In this document: positions 25,364 to 34,639 of the stretch, in pieces
How positions within the stretch are numbered: the stretch's first letter is position 1
How the letters are laid out: every line of letters begins with the position of its first letter
Origin: Hoeflea sp. BAL378
Lineage (GTDB): Bacteria; Pseudomonadota; Alphaproteobacteria; Rhizobiales; Rhizobiaceae
Direction of reading: 5' to 3'
Length of the DNA: 64,000 bases
NCBI RefSeq assembly: GCF_000759435.1
Contig: NZ_JRJG01000002.1
Span: 1 to 64,000, forward strand
Made by a program: the position numbers and the translations under genes
Notes under the pieces: generated by a model
The model's database searches: none
Seen by the model: only the letters and a program-made list of their open reading frames with translations
Told to the model about the DNA's origin: nothing

Positions 25364-26176
25364 TCAAGATTTGAGCCTCAAGGCCATTTTTACCGAGGTT
25401 GGCGCGGCGAGCCCCGCCACCGCCTCCCACGGCGCCACAGTGGGCACTTCGGCGGTCAGCGCATGACCGGTCAGCCGCCCGGCCACTTCGGCCGCCACAT
25501 GGCGCACAGCCAGCGCCCAGACCGATCGGCGGAAGCGCTCCTCGGCAAGCCCCCCCACCTCATCGGACAGAACGAACTTCCGATAGGCCCCGGCCCTTGG
25601 CCGCCGGCTGCGATAATTGAACCCGTCGACCTCGCAGTCGAAGGCCACGCCCGATGAAGGATCGGTGCGCTGCTGCCTCATGAACCAGGCAGGCTGCCCA
25701 CCGCGCATCACCATGGTGCGCCCGGGCTCCTGCCCGCGCCAGTCGGGCTTGCGGCCCAGCACCGCGCGGGCGATCACCATGGTGCGGATCTCGCGGCCGG
25801 TAAGGGCCGCCAGCCGCAGCACACGCCGGCGCACGGCATCCGCCACCAGCCCGTCCTCATCCGCCCAGTCGCAGAAAGGCGACCAGTCCGGCCCGATCTC
25901 CACCGAGAGCCCGACCAGCCCGTCCACGGCGCGGCCGATCGTGAGCGCGTCCGGGTGCACATCGCCCTCGTCGAGATGGACCGCCACCACGCCATGGGCG
26001 TTGAGAGGCGCGTCGATCACCGTGCCGAGAATGCCGAAATCATAGACCATGCCCCAAGACGATGCGGCAGATGCCGTGTCACAGCCGGATACTGTCCGCT
26101 CCGCCTTGGGCAGTTCCTGCCTATAGGCCCATTCGAGACACTCGATTATGCCCGTCTGCTTTGTGGCCTCTGTCAT
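25364..26176 (-). CDS. Phage protein of unknown function
   Basis: The 270-residue product starts MTEATKQTGIIECLEWAYRQEL. There is no motif I can name. It is soluble, mixed alpha/beta, with VRRRVLRLAALTGREIRT and a DSSGVAFDCEVDGFNYR-like middle part. It lies between the iteron region (26198-26446) and the terminator at 25274, so it is probably expressed from a promoter inside the iteron region. The position suggests a link to replication or the early-late switch. The frame runs upstream into the repeats and is not used there. Confidence 0.65.
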   Translation of the reverse strand: MTEATKQTGIIECLEWAYRQELPKAERTVSGCDTASAASSWGMVYDFGILGTVIDAPLNAHGVVAVHLDEGDVHPDALTIGRAVDGLVGLSVEIGPDWSPFCDWADEDGLVADAVRRRVLRLAALTGREIRTMVIARAVLGRKPDWRGQEPGRTMVMRGGQPAWFMRQQRTDPSSGVAFDCEVDGFNYRSRRPRAGAYRKFVLSDEVGGLAEERFRRSVWALAVRHVAAEVAGRLTGHALTAEVPTVAPWEAVAGLAAPTSVKMALRLKS

Positions 26177-26197
26177 GCGCGTTTTCCTGTTTTGAGC

Positions 26198-26446
26198 GTT
26201 GCACCAGTTTTCACCAGTTTGCGATAGTTTAAGCGATAGTTTTTCTATATATATTTCAATGCTTTGCACCACTTGCACCAGTTTTTGACGCCTATACGCA
26301 TATGGTATTTTCTTCCCGCCGTTTTCTCCCATGCGTATAGGGGCGGCAAAACTGGTGCAGACTGGTGCAACCCATTGATTTCATTCCCCCAAACCCCCTT
26401 GGACAAGTATCGCGAACTGGTGCGCAACTGGTGCAAACTGGTGCAG
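26198..26446. repeat. Iteron array with central palindrome: candidate phage replication origin
   Basis: Nine copies or near-copies of ACTGGTGCA lie in an AT-rich gap. Four are in minus orientation on the left (26200, 26210, 26264 and 26273) and five in plus orientation on the right (26351, 26361, 26416, 26427 and 26437). Between the two sets is a perfect 11-bp inverted repeat, CCTATACGCAT at 26291-26301 and ATGCGTATAGG at 26331-26341. The block sits next to the helicase gene. It could equally be an operator region. Confidence 0.65.
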
Positions 26447-26454
26447 ATTTCACG

Positions 26455-28260
26455 CTAAATCGGCGGGATATCGTCCCAATGCCCGGGCGGAGAGCCGCCA
26501 GCGTCACCCTCGCCGCGCGGCACATTGACGAGCGAGATGCCAAGATAATAGTTGGTCCGCCCCTCCTCCCGCTCGAACTTGCGCTTCATGATCAGCCCGA
26601 AGCGGGTGAGCGATATCGGCTTGCCGCCCTGGTCCACAGTGTAGTTCACATAGGCGTGGTAGAAATCCTTGGCCGTGAGCCGCGCGCCCGCCTCGGGCCG
26701 CACGCAGGCCGCGCAGAAGGCGGCTGTCGGGTCCATCTCGTCGCGATAGTCCTGGGTGGCGCGCGCCACGGCTTCGGGGATCTCGAGCCCCTCCTCGAGG
26801 AACATGCGCACGCCCTCGACCATCCAGTTGAGGATGCCGGAGAACTCGGGCCGGAAATCGTCGAGCACCTCCTCGAAGTCCCGCTGTTCCTCGGGCTTCA
26901 ATTGCACCGGCCAGTGCACCACGCACATGCGTCGCCAGATGCCGTTGTCCATCCCGGTAATGCGCGGATAGCCGTTGCCGCTCATATGGGCGGTAAACAG
27001 CGGGTCGAAGTCGAAATAGCCCTGGTGCAGGTCGCGCGCGGTGATCGCCTCCCCGCCGGTGACTTCCTTGACCAGGTTCTCCTTCAGGTCCTCGCCCACC
27101 GGCAGCTCCTTCACCCGCAGGAATCGCCTTCCGTAGAGCCGGGCGATATCGGGCGAGGCCGAGCCTCCGGTGTTGCTCTCGCCGATGAAGGAGGTGGCGG
27201 GCAGCGTGACCGAGGCCGATCCCAGCAGCCGGCAAATCACCTCCATGGCGACCGATTTGCCGTTGGCGCCCGAGCCGTAGTGGAAGAACAGCTTCTGCAC
27301 CGTCACGCCAACGAGGCCGAGCGAGAAGGCGATCTGCACCAGCTTGCGCACCAGCGGGTCGGGCAGCATGCGTGCCAGGAACGCCTCCCATTTCGGGCAG
27401 GTCGCCGCCGCGTCATACTCCACCGGCACGAGCTGGGTGATCAGGTCGGCGCGCTGGTGGCCGTCGCGCACGTCGACCACGGCGCGGATCTCCTCCGCAT
27501 CCTCCTGGGCGTCCGATTGCGCCGGCACGATCACCGTTTCACGGCCGAACCTGATAGTGTGGTTGAGCGTGGCGAAGGAATAGCGATCGGCGTTGAAATC
27601 GTCCGGATCGCGCATGATGTGCGGCGCGGCGCAGGCCAGCATCGCGTTCATCTTGGCCAGGTTCTTGGAGCCGACCGCGAAGGATGCCCTGCTGGCGCGG
27701 CGCTTGGCCCACGCCTTTGCAGCATCCTCGGCGTGTCGTTTCGCCTTGATTTCGGCCTTGCCGAGCTGCTCATCCTCCTTTTCGAGGAAATGCCCGCCCG
27801 CATCTAGCGCCGCCAGTTCGTCCGGCGTTGGCGCAAGATGCTCGACCTCCATCATGATCAGGTCGCCGAGCTGCTGCGCCAGCGCCAGCGCCCGCGGGCC
27901 GCCATTGTCGGTGTCCCAGCTTGCCCCGGTCCACACCGCGTAAAACGGGCTCTTGGCCTTGGACTGGGTGACCACCAGCAGGTCTGATCCGAAATGTGCG
28001 AGCAGCCGCTTGGCGTTGTCGGTGTCGGAATGATCAAGGAGCGCGCAGGCCGCGATGACATCGCCGAGCGACGGCTTATCCGGCTCACGCTGATTTTCGC
28101 CCTTTCCCCTGCCGCTGTCTGGTTTTTTCCGGGTTGCACCAGTTCCACCAGCACGCGCAGAGCCCAAAGAGGGGTCCGGGGATTTGGCTGTCTCTGGAGG
28201 CGGTGCATGGCCCATGGCGTCAAGCTGGGCCTGCACGGCGGGCGGGATATGCTGGTTCAT
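26455..28260 (-). CDS. Phage replicative helicase, SF3/D5 type
   Basis: The 601-residue product starts MNQHIPPAVQ. The N-terminal 65 residues are disordered and charged; 70-280 match the D5 N-terminal region. The ATPase has Walker A GSGANGKS at 329-336 and a motif C-like FTAHMSGNGYPRI followed by GIWRRM, typical of SF3 helicases. Family role: unwinding at the origin. It overlaps the Dam-type gene by ATGA, and a primase is encoded two genes upstream. The iteron block begins directly after its stop. Confidence 0.88.
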   Translation of the reverse strand: MNQHIPPAVQAQLDAMGHAPPPETAKSPDPSLGSARAGGTGATRKKPDSGRGKGENQREPDKPSLGDVIAACALLDHSDTDNAKRLLAHFGSDLLVVTQSKAKSPFYAVWTGASWDTDNGGPRALALAQQLGDLIMMEVEHLAPTPDELAALDAGGHFLEKEDEQLGKAEIKAKRHAEDAAKAWAKRRASRASFAVGSKNLAKMNAMLACAAPHIMRDPDDFNADRYSFATLNHTIRFGRETVIVPAQSDAQEDAEEIRAVVDVRDGHQRADLITQLVPVEYDAAATCPKWEAFLARMLPDPLVRKLVQIAFSLGLVGVTVQKLFFHYGSGANGKSVAMEVICRLLGSASVTLPATSFIGESNTGGSASPDIARLYGRRFLRVKELPVGEDLKENLVKEVTGGEAITARDLHQGYFDFDPLFTAHMSGNGYPRITGMDNGIWRRMCVVHWPVQLKPEEQRDFEEVLDDFRPEFSGILNWMVEGVRMFLEEGLEIPEAVARATQDYRDEMDPTAAFCAACVRPEAGARLTAKDFYHAYVNYTVDQGGKPISLTRFGLIMKRKFEREEGRTNYYLGISLVNVPRGEGDAGGSPPGHWDDIPPI

Positions 28261-29144
28261 TGTGCCGCCTCCGCAAACAGGGGCGAGCCCGCGCCGCCGG
28301 CGCGCGCATCCAGACGCGCCGCACAGTGCGGGTTGATCCACAGCACTTCGGTGCGTTCCCGCGCCCCATCGGCCAGCGCCATGCGTTCGACACGCCGCCA
28401 GTCGGCCAGCGCATCGTCATAGAGCACGGAGGGATAACCGGAGAGCACCACCATGCCACTCAGGCTGCGCAGCGCCTCGAGCAGATCCATGTGATCTGCA
28501 ACGGTCATCTCATGCCGGTACTGGTGCTTGGGATCATGCGGATTCCGTCGATTGCGCGTTTCCGGCAGATATGGCGGATCGACATAATGCAGGGTCTCCC
28601 GGCTGTCGTGGCACGCCATCACCTGCCGTGCCGGCCGGCGCTCGATGATGACGCCGCGCAGACGCTCGACGATCGCTGGCAGGCCCGCCGGATAGTTCTC
28701 CCAGTCGCGCGCCGGCGTGGTGCCACTGCGCATCGAAGACGCCCGAAATCCGGTGGTCTTGTGGCCCCGGCCCATGTCCGAGTGAGCATTACTACCGAAC
28801 CCCATAAAGGAGCGCGCAATTAGCCTTCGCGCCCTCTCCACCGGCTCCTCGCAAATGTCCCAGACATGTTCAAACTCGCTGCGCGCGAAAGGCGTCAGCT
28901 CAAGCAGACACCTCAGGCGCTCTGCGGCGGCTTTATCGCGCAGGATGCGGAACAAATTGACCACTTCGTCATCGAGATCGTTGTAGATCTCGGCATAGGT
29001 GCGCTTCTTGCGCAACAGGACAGAGCCGGCGCCGCCATAAGGCTCGACATAGACCCGATGGCTGGGAAAGTGTCCAATGATCCAGGGTGCCAGCAGCCAC
29101 TTTCCGCCATGCCAGCGCAGAACGGGCCTTGATATTTCACTCAC
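28257..29144 (-). CDS. DNA N6-adenine methyltransferase, Dam/D12 class
   Basis: The 295-residue product starts at a GTG overlapping the primase stop. Motifs: RWHGGKW (10-16), SAM-binding YVEPYGGAGSVLL (32-44), NDLD (55-58) and catalytic DPPY (189-192). This is the D12 class of adenine methylases. The target could be GATC, but this cannot be told from sequence. In phages these enzymes protect the genome from restriction or time replication and packaging. Confidence 0.9.
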   Translation of the reverse strand: MSEISRPVLRWHGGKWLLAPWIIGHFPSHRVYVEPYGGAGSVLLRKKRTYAEIYNDLDDEVVNLFRILRDKAAAERLRCLLELTPFARSEFEHVWDICEEPVERARRLIARSFMGFGSNAHSDMGRGHKTTGFRASSMRSGTTPARDWENYPAGLPAIVERLRGVIIERRPARQVMACHDSRETLHYVDPPYLPETRNRRNPHDPKHQYRHEMTVADHMDLLEALRSLSGMVVLSGYPSVLYDDALADWRRVERMALADGARERTEVLWINPHCAARLDARAGGAGSPLFAEAAQ

Positions 29145-30499
29145 GCCGCATCACCCCTCATGCCTTCCAATATCGTCTCCGCCCAGTCCTGCCCCGCCGG
29201 CGGCCACAGCACCGGCACGCGGGCCTTGGGCGCCAGCAGCAGCGCGCGGGCCTGCGCCCGGGCCATCATGGTGGCCGTCCAGTAGGGTTCGGAATCGCCG
29301 TCGCCGAGCAGCACGAGCTCGGTGATGTGCGCAAGAACCGGGAAGCCCTCGTCGAGCCGCTCCGGGTCCGGATCAGGGCTTGGCAGCATCACCGGCCGGA
29401 CAGCGCCCGCGGCATTGACCGTGGTCTCAAGGGGATGTTTCCAGCGTCCGGTGCGGGCAGCCGCGCCCGCCAGGTTGCCGATGTCGCCGGCGGCGGCATA
29501 GAAGGTCGAGAGCGCCAGTTGGAAGTCCTCGCGCAGCTCCTTGCCCAGCCAGGCGCAGACATTCTCGCTGCCCTCGCCCACCACCCAGCGGCTGGCGCTC
29601 ATGTCGCCCGCGATCGGCAGCAGCCCGCCCTTCTTGGTGCCGCGCATCTTCTTGGTGGGCAGCCGCTCGTAATACCCGGCCGCCAGGTCCTCGGCCGAGG
29701 GCCATGCAGATGTCGGCGGGCCCGCCCGGTCCTCGCGCCCCGCCCCTGCGCCCGCCTTGGACAGGCCATAGAGCACCGGGCGCCGCTTCGGGGCGACGTC
29801 CATATCGATCCATGTCTGGTGGATCCCGATCATCTCGCCGGCGCCATCGACGAAGGGCAGCACGAGCGCCGGGCCACACCAGATGTCGCGAGGATTGCCG
29901 CGCTCGTCCTGGCCGTGCCAGTAGGTGAGTTTTCCGACGCACCGCGCCGGCTGCACCATCGCCCGGGCATCAACGGGCAGGCCGGAGCGGTTATAGAGAT
30001 ACTCCGCCGCAAAGGTGCCACTGATCCCCGGCTCCGCCGCCGCATAGATCCCCCGGCATTTTGCCAGCTCCTTCTCCCGGAACTCGCCGGAGGTCCTGTC
30101 GCGCTCCGTGGCTTTGCGCGCCGCGTCTTCCGCGCGGGCCTTTGCGTCCGCCTTCATCTCGGCCCGCCGCTCGTCGCTGATCTCTTCGGCCCCGTCGGGC
30201 ACATCCTCCCCGAGGGAAAGCGCGCAGGCCTCGAGGAATTCCGCCCGCCGTTTCAAATCGAGCCTTTTGGCGTGGGCGACAAGGCCGATGCCGTCGCGCC
30301 CGCCCGTGCCGCAGCCGCGGCAGTTCCAGGCGTTTTCCGCCGGGTGGATCGCAAAACGGTCGGTGCCGCCGCAGACCGGGCACGGCATCGACTGGTCACC
30401 GCGTTTCTTGGGGTCAAGCGGCAGCTTGAGCCGCAGCGCCGCCGCCTCCACCGTCACGTCCCGGGCCTTGGCGACGAAGTCGTCGATGATCTCGGTCAC
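29141..30499 (-). CDS. Phage primase with zinc ribbon and TOPRIM-like domain
   Basis: The 452-residue product has an N-terminal DnaG-type zinc ribbon, CPVCGGTDRF...WNCRGCG (about residues 40-65). A central region contains the TOPRIM-type WVVGEGSENVCAW around residue 305, where Glu of VxEGxE is expected. It makes RNA primers for phage replication with the helicase two genes downstream. GTG start, overlapping the methyltransferase stop. Confidence 0.87.
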   Translation of the reverse strand: MTEIIDDFVAKARDVTVEAAALRLKLPLDPKKRGDQSMPCPVCGGTDRFAIHPAENAWNCRGCGTGGRDGIGLVAHAKRLDLKRRAEFLEACALSLGEDVPDGAEEISDERRAEMKADAKARAEDAARKATERDRTSGEFREKELAKCRGIYAAAEPGISGTFAAEYLYNRSGLPVDARAMVQPARCVGKLTYWHGQDERGNPRDIWCGPALVLPFVDGAGEMIGIHQTWIDMDVAPKRRPVLYGLSKAGAGAGREDRAGPPTSAWPSAEDLAAGYYERLPTKKMRGTKKGGLLPIAGDMSASRWVVGEGSENVCAWLGKELREDFQLALSTFYAAAGDIGNLAGAAARTGRWKHPLETTVNAAGAVRPVMLPSPDPDPERLDEGFPVLAHITELVLLGDGDSEPYWTATMMARAQARALLLAPKARVPVLWPPAGQDWAETILEGMRGDAA

Positions 30500-32742
30500 T
30501 CGGCAGCCTCCGCAAACTCCGCCAGGTGCGGCACGTTCGCGCCCGCGATCGCTGCCGCCAGCGGCGGGCAGACGCTGTTGCCGGCGCGGCCCACCTGGTC
30601 GGATTGGGAGAACACCCGGCCCTCGAGGTCGCGGTCGATCCGGTAGCCGTGGGGGAACCCTTGCGCATTGAACAGCTCGCGCGGGATCAGCATCCTCATG
30701 CCGATGTCGACCATCACCAGCGTCACCATCCCTGCTTCGGTGGGCACGTCGATCGTGACGAACTCGCGCTCATCCCAGAAGCCATAGGCGCGCAGGAACG
30801 CCGCCACCTCGCGGGCGCGGGCATAGTGCTCCGGCCCGAAGGGCGGCGCGGCCAGCGCGGCGCTGGTCAGGCAGAACCGGTCCTTCGTGGTCACGGTGTG
30901 CAGCGGCTCGATGGCCTCCTGCCCGTCGCCGGTTCCGTAGTATTTCACCAGGGCGCCCGCCACGACGCCGGTCTTGTTGACATCTGCCGTCACCGCGCCG
31001 GTAGGCTCCCCGGCACCATGGCCAGTCGAAGCACCGAACTGTCGCGTCACATGCGCCGCAACCACGCCCTGCTGCGCGCCCGACGCGGTCACCGTCGAAA
31101 CCGGCTCGTCTGCCGCCCTTCCCGGGTTCACCCCGCCGATGCGGCGGATGTCGTTGTTGTGCTGGGCAACAAAGCCAGCAGCCGGCATGGCGGGGAAAAA
31201 CCGACACCCAAAATCTTGATCAATACTTGAGCCATCACTCACCGGGAGGCTTGTTGGATGTACAGTTTCAAATTTCGGCATATCACCTTGCGAGGTAAGG
31301 GGCTTGTTGGTCTCTTGGCGCTTGGCCTCATTGTTTTGGCGGCCATTTGTTGTGCCGCGTGAACTCGCCAGCGAGGCCGCCACGCAAGTCAGCCCGGCCC
31401 CGCCGGCGGTCACCGTGTGAGCCGGTTCATCGGCCCCCTGGAACGGCTTGCCAGCATTGCGCATTGTCATCAGGTGCGGCGCTACGACCGCGTTCTGGTC
31501 CTTGGTCGAGGCCGTCACCGTGTGCAGCGGGTCCTCGGGTGATCGAACCGAACCGCCCTGCTGGGCATAGGTCATCACCGGAGCCACCACCGCGTGGCGG
31601 TTCTCCGTCACCACGGTCTGCAGCGGATTGGCCGGGTCGGCGCTGCGGTCGTTGCCGCCGCCGCCCTCGCCGTAATAGGCATTGATCACGGGTGCCACCA
31701 CGCCCAGCGGCGCGGCCCCGCCCGGTCGCTTGTGAAAGCTGTTGGCCGTCACTGTCGGCGCGGGCGCATCCATGGCCGCGCCCGTCGCGCCGGCGTTGAA
31801 CCGGGTCAGCGACGGCGCGACCACCGCCTTCTCGCCGCGATTTGCGCAGGTCACCGTGCGCAGCGGATCGCCGATGTCCTCCAGCCGCGCCCCGTGTGTG
31901 AGGTTCACCAGGAACGGCCGCGACGCATCCAGCACGTAGCGCTTGATGCCCCGCGCCACCCGCGCCATTGTGTTGTCCGCCAACGGTCGCACCGCCCGGA
32001 GGCCATGGCGCGCGAGGATCTCGGCGCGGCTGTCGAAGATCGACGGACAGACAATGTCCCAGTCGATCACGTCATGCCCGGCCGTGAGCCACGGCTTGAG
32101 CCTGCCAGCCTTCACCGCCTCGCTTTTCGGGTCTCCATGCGTCGGTTTCGGCCAGACGATCGGCTTGCCATCGAAACGGATCAGGATGAACACCCGCTTG
32201 CGGATGGTCGGCGCGCCATAGTCGCAGCCTCGCATCTCCTTCAATTCGATCTTGCCGCCGAGCTGCTTGAGCTTCCTGCACCACGCCTTGAAGGTCTCGC
32301 CCTTCCGCTCCGGGTCCGGCATCAGCCCCTTGTCGGTGATCAGCAGCGGACCCCAGGTCTGGAATTCCTCCACGTTCTCGATCGCCACCACGTCGACCTT
32401 GCCGCCCGATCTCTGGATCCGCTCGATCCAGCCCGGGATGATCCACGCCAGATCGCGGATATTCCGCTGCACCGGCGCGCCGCCCTTGGCCTTGGAGAAG
32501 TGCTTGCAGTCGGGCGAAAACCACGCAAACCCGATATGGGCCCGGGCGAAATGGTCGAGCGGGTCGACCTGGTAGACGTTCTGGCACAGATGGATGCTGT
32601 CGGGATGGTTGACCGCATGCATCGCCACGGCCACCGGATCGTGGTTGATCGCGTAGTCCGGCGAGCGCCCGAGCGCCATCTCGATACCCGTCGAGGCCCC
32701 GCCGCCGCCCGCGAAACAGTCGATGATCAGCGGGCGGGTCAT
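30496..32742 (-). CDS. DNA cytosine-5 methyltransferase with repeated recognition segments
   Basis: The 748-residue product is about twice the usual length. It has motif I FAGGGGAS (10-17), the phage-type motif IV SPDC (76-79), ENV (122-124), a QRN... motif and C-terminal motifs IX-X (QVGRAGNSVCPP). Between them are eight copies of a PLxTVTA...VVAP unit (residues about 292-620), where normal enzymes have one before the recognition domain. An AT-rich stretch without repeats (about 31200-31365) interrupts them. Multispecific phage enzymes are known, so several DNA targets are plausible. Start chosen for AGAGG and the ATGA overlap. Confidence 0.88.
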   Translation of the reverse strand: MTRPLIIDCFAGGGGASTGIEMALGRSPDYAINHDPVAVAMHAVNHPDSIHLCQNVYQVDPLDHFARAHIGFAWFSPDCKHFSKAKGGAPVQRNIRDLAWIIPGWIERIQRSGGKVDVVAIENVEEFQTWGPLLITDKGLMPDPERKGETFKAWCRKLKQLGGKIELKEMRGCDYGAPTIRKRVFILIRFDGKPIVWPKPTHGDPKSEAVKAGRLKPWLTAGHDVIDWDIVCPSIFDSRAEILARHGLRAVRPLADNTMARVARGIKRYVLDASRPFLVNLTHGARLEDIGDPLRTVTCANRGEKAVVAPSLTRFNAGATGAAMDAPAPTVTANSFHKRPGGAAPLGVVAPVINAYYGEGGGGNDRSADPANPLQTVVTENRHAVVAPVMTYAQQGGSVRSPEDPLHTVTASTKDQNAVVAPHLMTMRNAGKPFQGADEPAHTVTAGGAGLTCVAASLASSRGTTNGRQNNEAKRQETNKPLTSQGDMPKFETVHPTSLPVSDGSSIDQDFGCRFFPAMPAAGFVAQHNNDIRRIGGVNPGRAADEPVSTVTASGAQQGVVAAHVTRQFGASTGHGAGEPTGAVTADVNKTGVVAGALVKYYGTGDGQEAIEPLHTVTTKDRFCLTSAALAAPPFGPEHYARAREVAAFLRAYGFWDEREFVTIDVPTEAGMVTLVMVDIGMRMLIPRELFNAQGFPHGYRIDRDLEGRVFSQSDQVGRAGNSVCPPLAAAIAGANVPHLAEFAEAAE

Positions 32743-33110
32743 GCGCTTGCCTCTGGCCATTTGATGTCCCAGCTCACGTCATACTCGATAGTCCGCTGCC
32801 GTTGCTCCTCCCCCAACTCATTCCCGAAATGTTCCACGTTTGGCCTGCCGTAACACGTTGTTTCCGTTGCATCCGTCATTGGCGGGATGTCGAAGTGGTC
32901 GAGTGGCAAGTCGAGCCAGCGGATCAGAGCATGGACCTTGGCCACGCCCACCACATGGCCGCCGCAGGCCATGGAAACATCCTTGCCGGTGACGGCCACG
33001 AGCGCTGCCAGCGCGCGCACGCTCAGGTTCTCGGCCCGCCGCTTTTGCTCAAGCGCGGCGGCGAAAGCGCGCCGGTCAAAGCCCGCCAGTTTCGGATTAT
33101 CCGACTGCAT
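32739..33110 (-). CDS. Small XRE-like DNA-binding protein
   Basis: The 123-residue product starts MQSDNPKLAG, with GGAGG eight bases upstream. Residues 12-70 (FAAALEQKRRAENLSVRALAALV...) look like an XRE-type helix-turn-helix, followed by DLPLDHFDIPP, which often follows such domains. The C-terminus is acidic. It may regulate early genes. The ATGA overlap with the cytosine methyltransferase suggests it is made with it and might control it. Confidence 0.6.
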   Translation of the reverse strand: MQSDNPKLAGFDRRAFAAALEQKRRAENLSVRALAALVAVTGKDVSMACGGHVVGVAKVHALIRWLDLPLDHFDIPPMTDATETTCYGRPNVEHFGNELGEEQRQRTIEYDVSWDIKWPEASA

Positions 33111-33372
33111 GTTCCTGCCCTCCATCATCCGTCAAATTCACGCCGTGGTCGGCAGGCGCCACGTCAAGCGCCGCCCACAGCCGCTGTCTGGTTTCCGCCC
33201 TGTGGAGCCGCCCGTTCCAGGCGCTGTCGAACGCCGCCGCCGTCACCTTCGCCGCCTTGCGCAGCCCGGCCCGGGCAGCCTTGATGTCGCGCGAGAGCCC
33301 GGTGTTGACCGCATGCAGGCAGCGCGCCTGCAGGAACAATCGCAGCATCAAGGGCGAGTACTCGGTTCTCAC
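33097..33372 (-). CDS. Small basic phage protein
   Basis: The 91-residue product starts at GTG, overlapping the previous stop (GTGA). It is rich in Arg and Ala with long helices (RLFLQARCLHAVNTGLSRDI, AARAGLRKAAKVT). Composition suggests nucleic-acid binding. Family not recognised. A longer frame up to 33720 is antisense-like and rejected. Confidence 0.5.
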   Translation of the reverse strand: MRTEYSPLMLRLFLQARCLHAVNTGLSRDIKAARAGLRKAAKVTAAAFDSAWNGRLHRAETRQRLWAALDVAPADHGVNLTDDGGQEHAVG

Positions 33373-33689
33373 TCCGCCGCCTCCCGCGCCGTGCTGGCGG
33401 CCTTGATGTCGTCGCTGGCCGCCACGCGCAGCCGTCCGGTGCGGATCAGCGTGTCGATCGCAAGATCGAGATCGAACACGCCCGGCATGGCCCGGACCCA
33501 GGCTTGGCGCTCGTGGGTGATGAAGGGAGTGCCCGGCCGCGTGCCGCGCAACTGATAGGCCGAGGTGATGCAGCGCACGTTTTCCATCACCGACGGATTG
33601 AGGCCGTTGGCGAGTGCCGCGCTGTGGCACCGGGCGAGATCCGGCGCGATGATGTAGAGCGGCCGCTCGAAGGGTTTCAGGCGCACCAT
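33369..33689 (-). CDS. Phage protein of unknown function
   Basis: The 106-residue product starts MVRLKPFERPLYIIAPDLARC. It is soluble and compact, with no recognised motif. Its start overlaps the upstream stop (TGATG) and its stop overlaps the next start (GTGA), so it is a true member of the coupled early operon. Confidence 0.6.
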   Translation of the reverse strand: MVRLKPFERPLYIIAPDLARCHSAALANGLNPSVMENVRCITSAYQLRGTRPGTPFITHERQAWVRAMPGVFDLDLAIDTLIRTGRLRVAASDDIKAASTAREAAE

Positions 33690-34639
33690 CACGCGTCCTC
33701 CCCTGTGTCTGGTGCATCATCGGCGAGCGTGTCGAGCACGGCGCGGCCGGCTGGTGTGATGGTGAGCGTCGCGCAGCGGCCGGCGCTGGCCTCGCGCGCC
33801 ACCAGCCCCTGGCGGATCACCAGGTCGAGATGATTGCGCGCGGTCTTGTCGATCAGCGCCGCGGCGGCGCTCACCGTGGTCACCGAGGCAGGAAAGCCCG
33901 CGCCGGGCGCAAAGCCGCCGTTCAGGCGCAGCCGATCGAGCACTGCCAGCATCCGCACAGCCTTGTGGTCGACCTGCGGGGGTACCCGCGGCGAAGCCGG
34001 GCCTGCAGACGACGGCCCCCTGTGCCCGGCCGGGGCGTCTCCGAAGCCAGCGTGGTCAAACCCCATCCGCTCGAGCCGCACGCGCCCCAATGCCGTCACC
34101 AGGATGCTGCCCGGCGTGGCGCCCAGCGGCGCGCGCCGGTCGATCAGCCCGGCGTCCTCAAGCCCGCGCACACGGTGGCGCGTGGCGTCGAGGCTCATCG
34201 CCATGCCGATCGACAACTGGTGCATCGACACGGAGAAGCGGGTGTCGAGCCCTGCCCCGCACTCGAAGGCGAGGCCCGCCACCAAGGCAAGCGCCCGGTC
34301 GAGATCGACGGCATTGAGCGCGTGGAACCGGCTCACCCGCGGCTGCGCCTGGCGCCCCCCGGGGGCGCGGTCGCTCCCACCCGGCGCTGCAAGCGGCTTC
34401 GGCTCGCTGCGCCGGATCCGGGCCATATCCGCCTCGGTGATGCCGCAAACCTCGGTCATGTCGGCGGCCGGATAGCCCCGCTCCACCATCATCGCGAGTG
34501 CTGCCTTGGCCTCGGCTAGCGGCAAGAGTTTGAAATGTGGGCCGATGGCGCGCGGCGTGCCGAATGCGTCCTGCCCGACAGGGCGGACCATGCGCGGGCG
34601 CACGCCGAATGTGCAGGTGACGGCGGAATCCTCGATCAT
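33689..34639 (-). CDS. Winged-helix phage regulatory protein
   Basis: The 316-residue product holds two likely DNA-binding segments: an N-terminal helical part (AEAKAALAMMVERGYPAADMTEVCGI) and a middle MarR-like winged helix (FSVSMHQLSIGMAMSLDATRHRVRGLEDAGLIDRR). A second similar unit lies at the C-terminus (TARNHLDLVIRQGLVARE). Pro/Gly-rich linkers separate them. It may be a regulator or an origin-binding protein of the early operon. Coupled by ATGA to the gene upstream. Confidence 0.6.
   Translation of the reverse strand: MIEDSAVTCTFGVRPRMVRPVGQDAFGTPRAIGPHFKLLPLAEAKAALAMMVERGYPAADMTEVCGITEADMARIRRSEPKPLAAPGGSDRAPGGRQAQPRVSRFHALNAVDLDRALALVAGLAFECGAGLDTRFSVSMHQLSIGMAMSLDATRHRVRGLEDAGLIDRRAPLGATPGSILVTALGRVRLERMGFDHAGFGDAPAGHRGPSSAGPASPRVPPQVDHKAVRMLAVLDRLRLNGGFAPGAGFPASVTTVSAAAALIDKTARNHLDLVIRQGLVAREASAGRCATLTITPAGRAVLDTLADDAPDTGEDA

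Noticed and set aside
28133-28152. TTGCACCAGTTCCACCAG inside the helicase gene, like the origin iterons
   Set aside because: Single copy in the coding region encoding a Thr/Gly-rich linker; may be chance and has no second partner.
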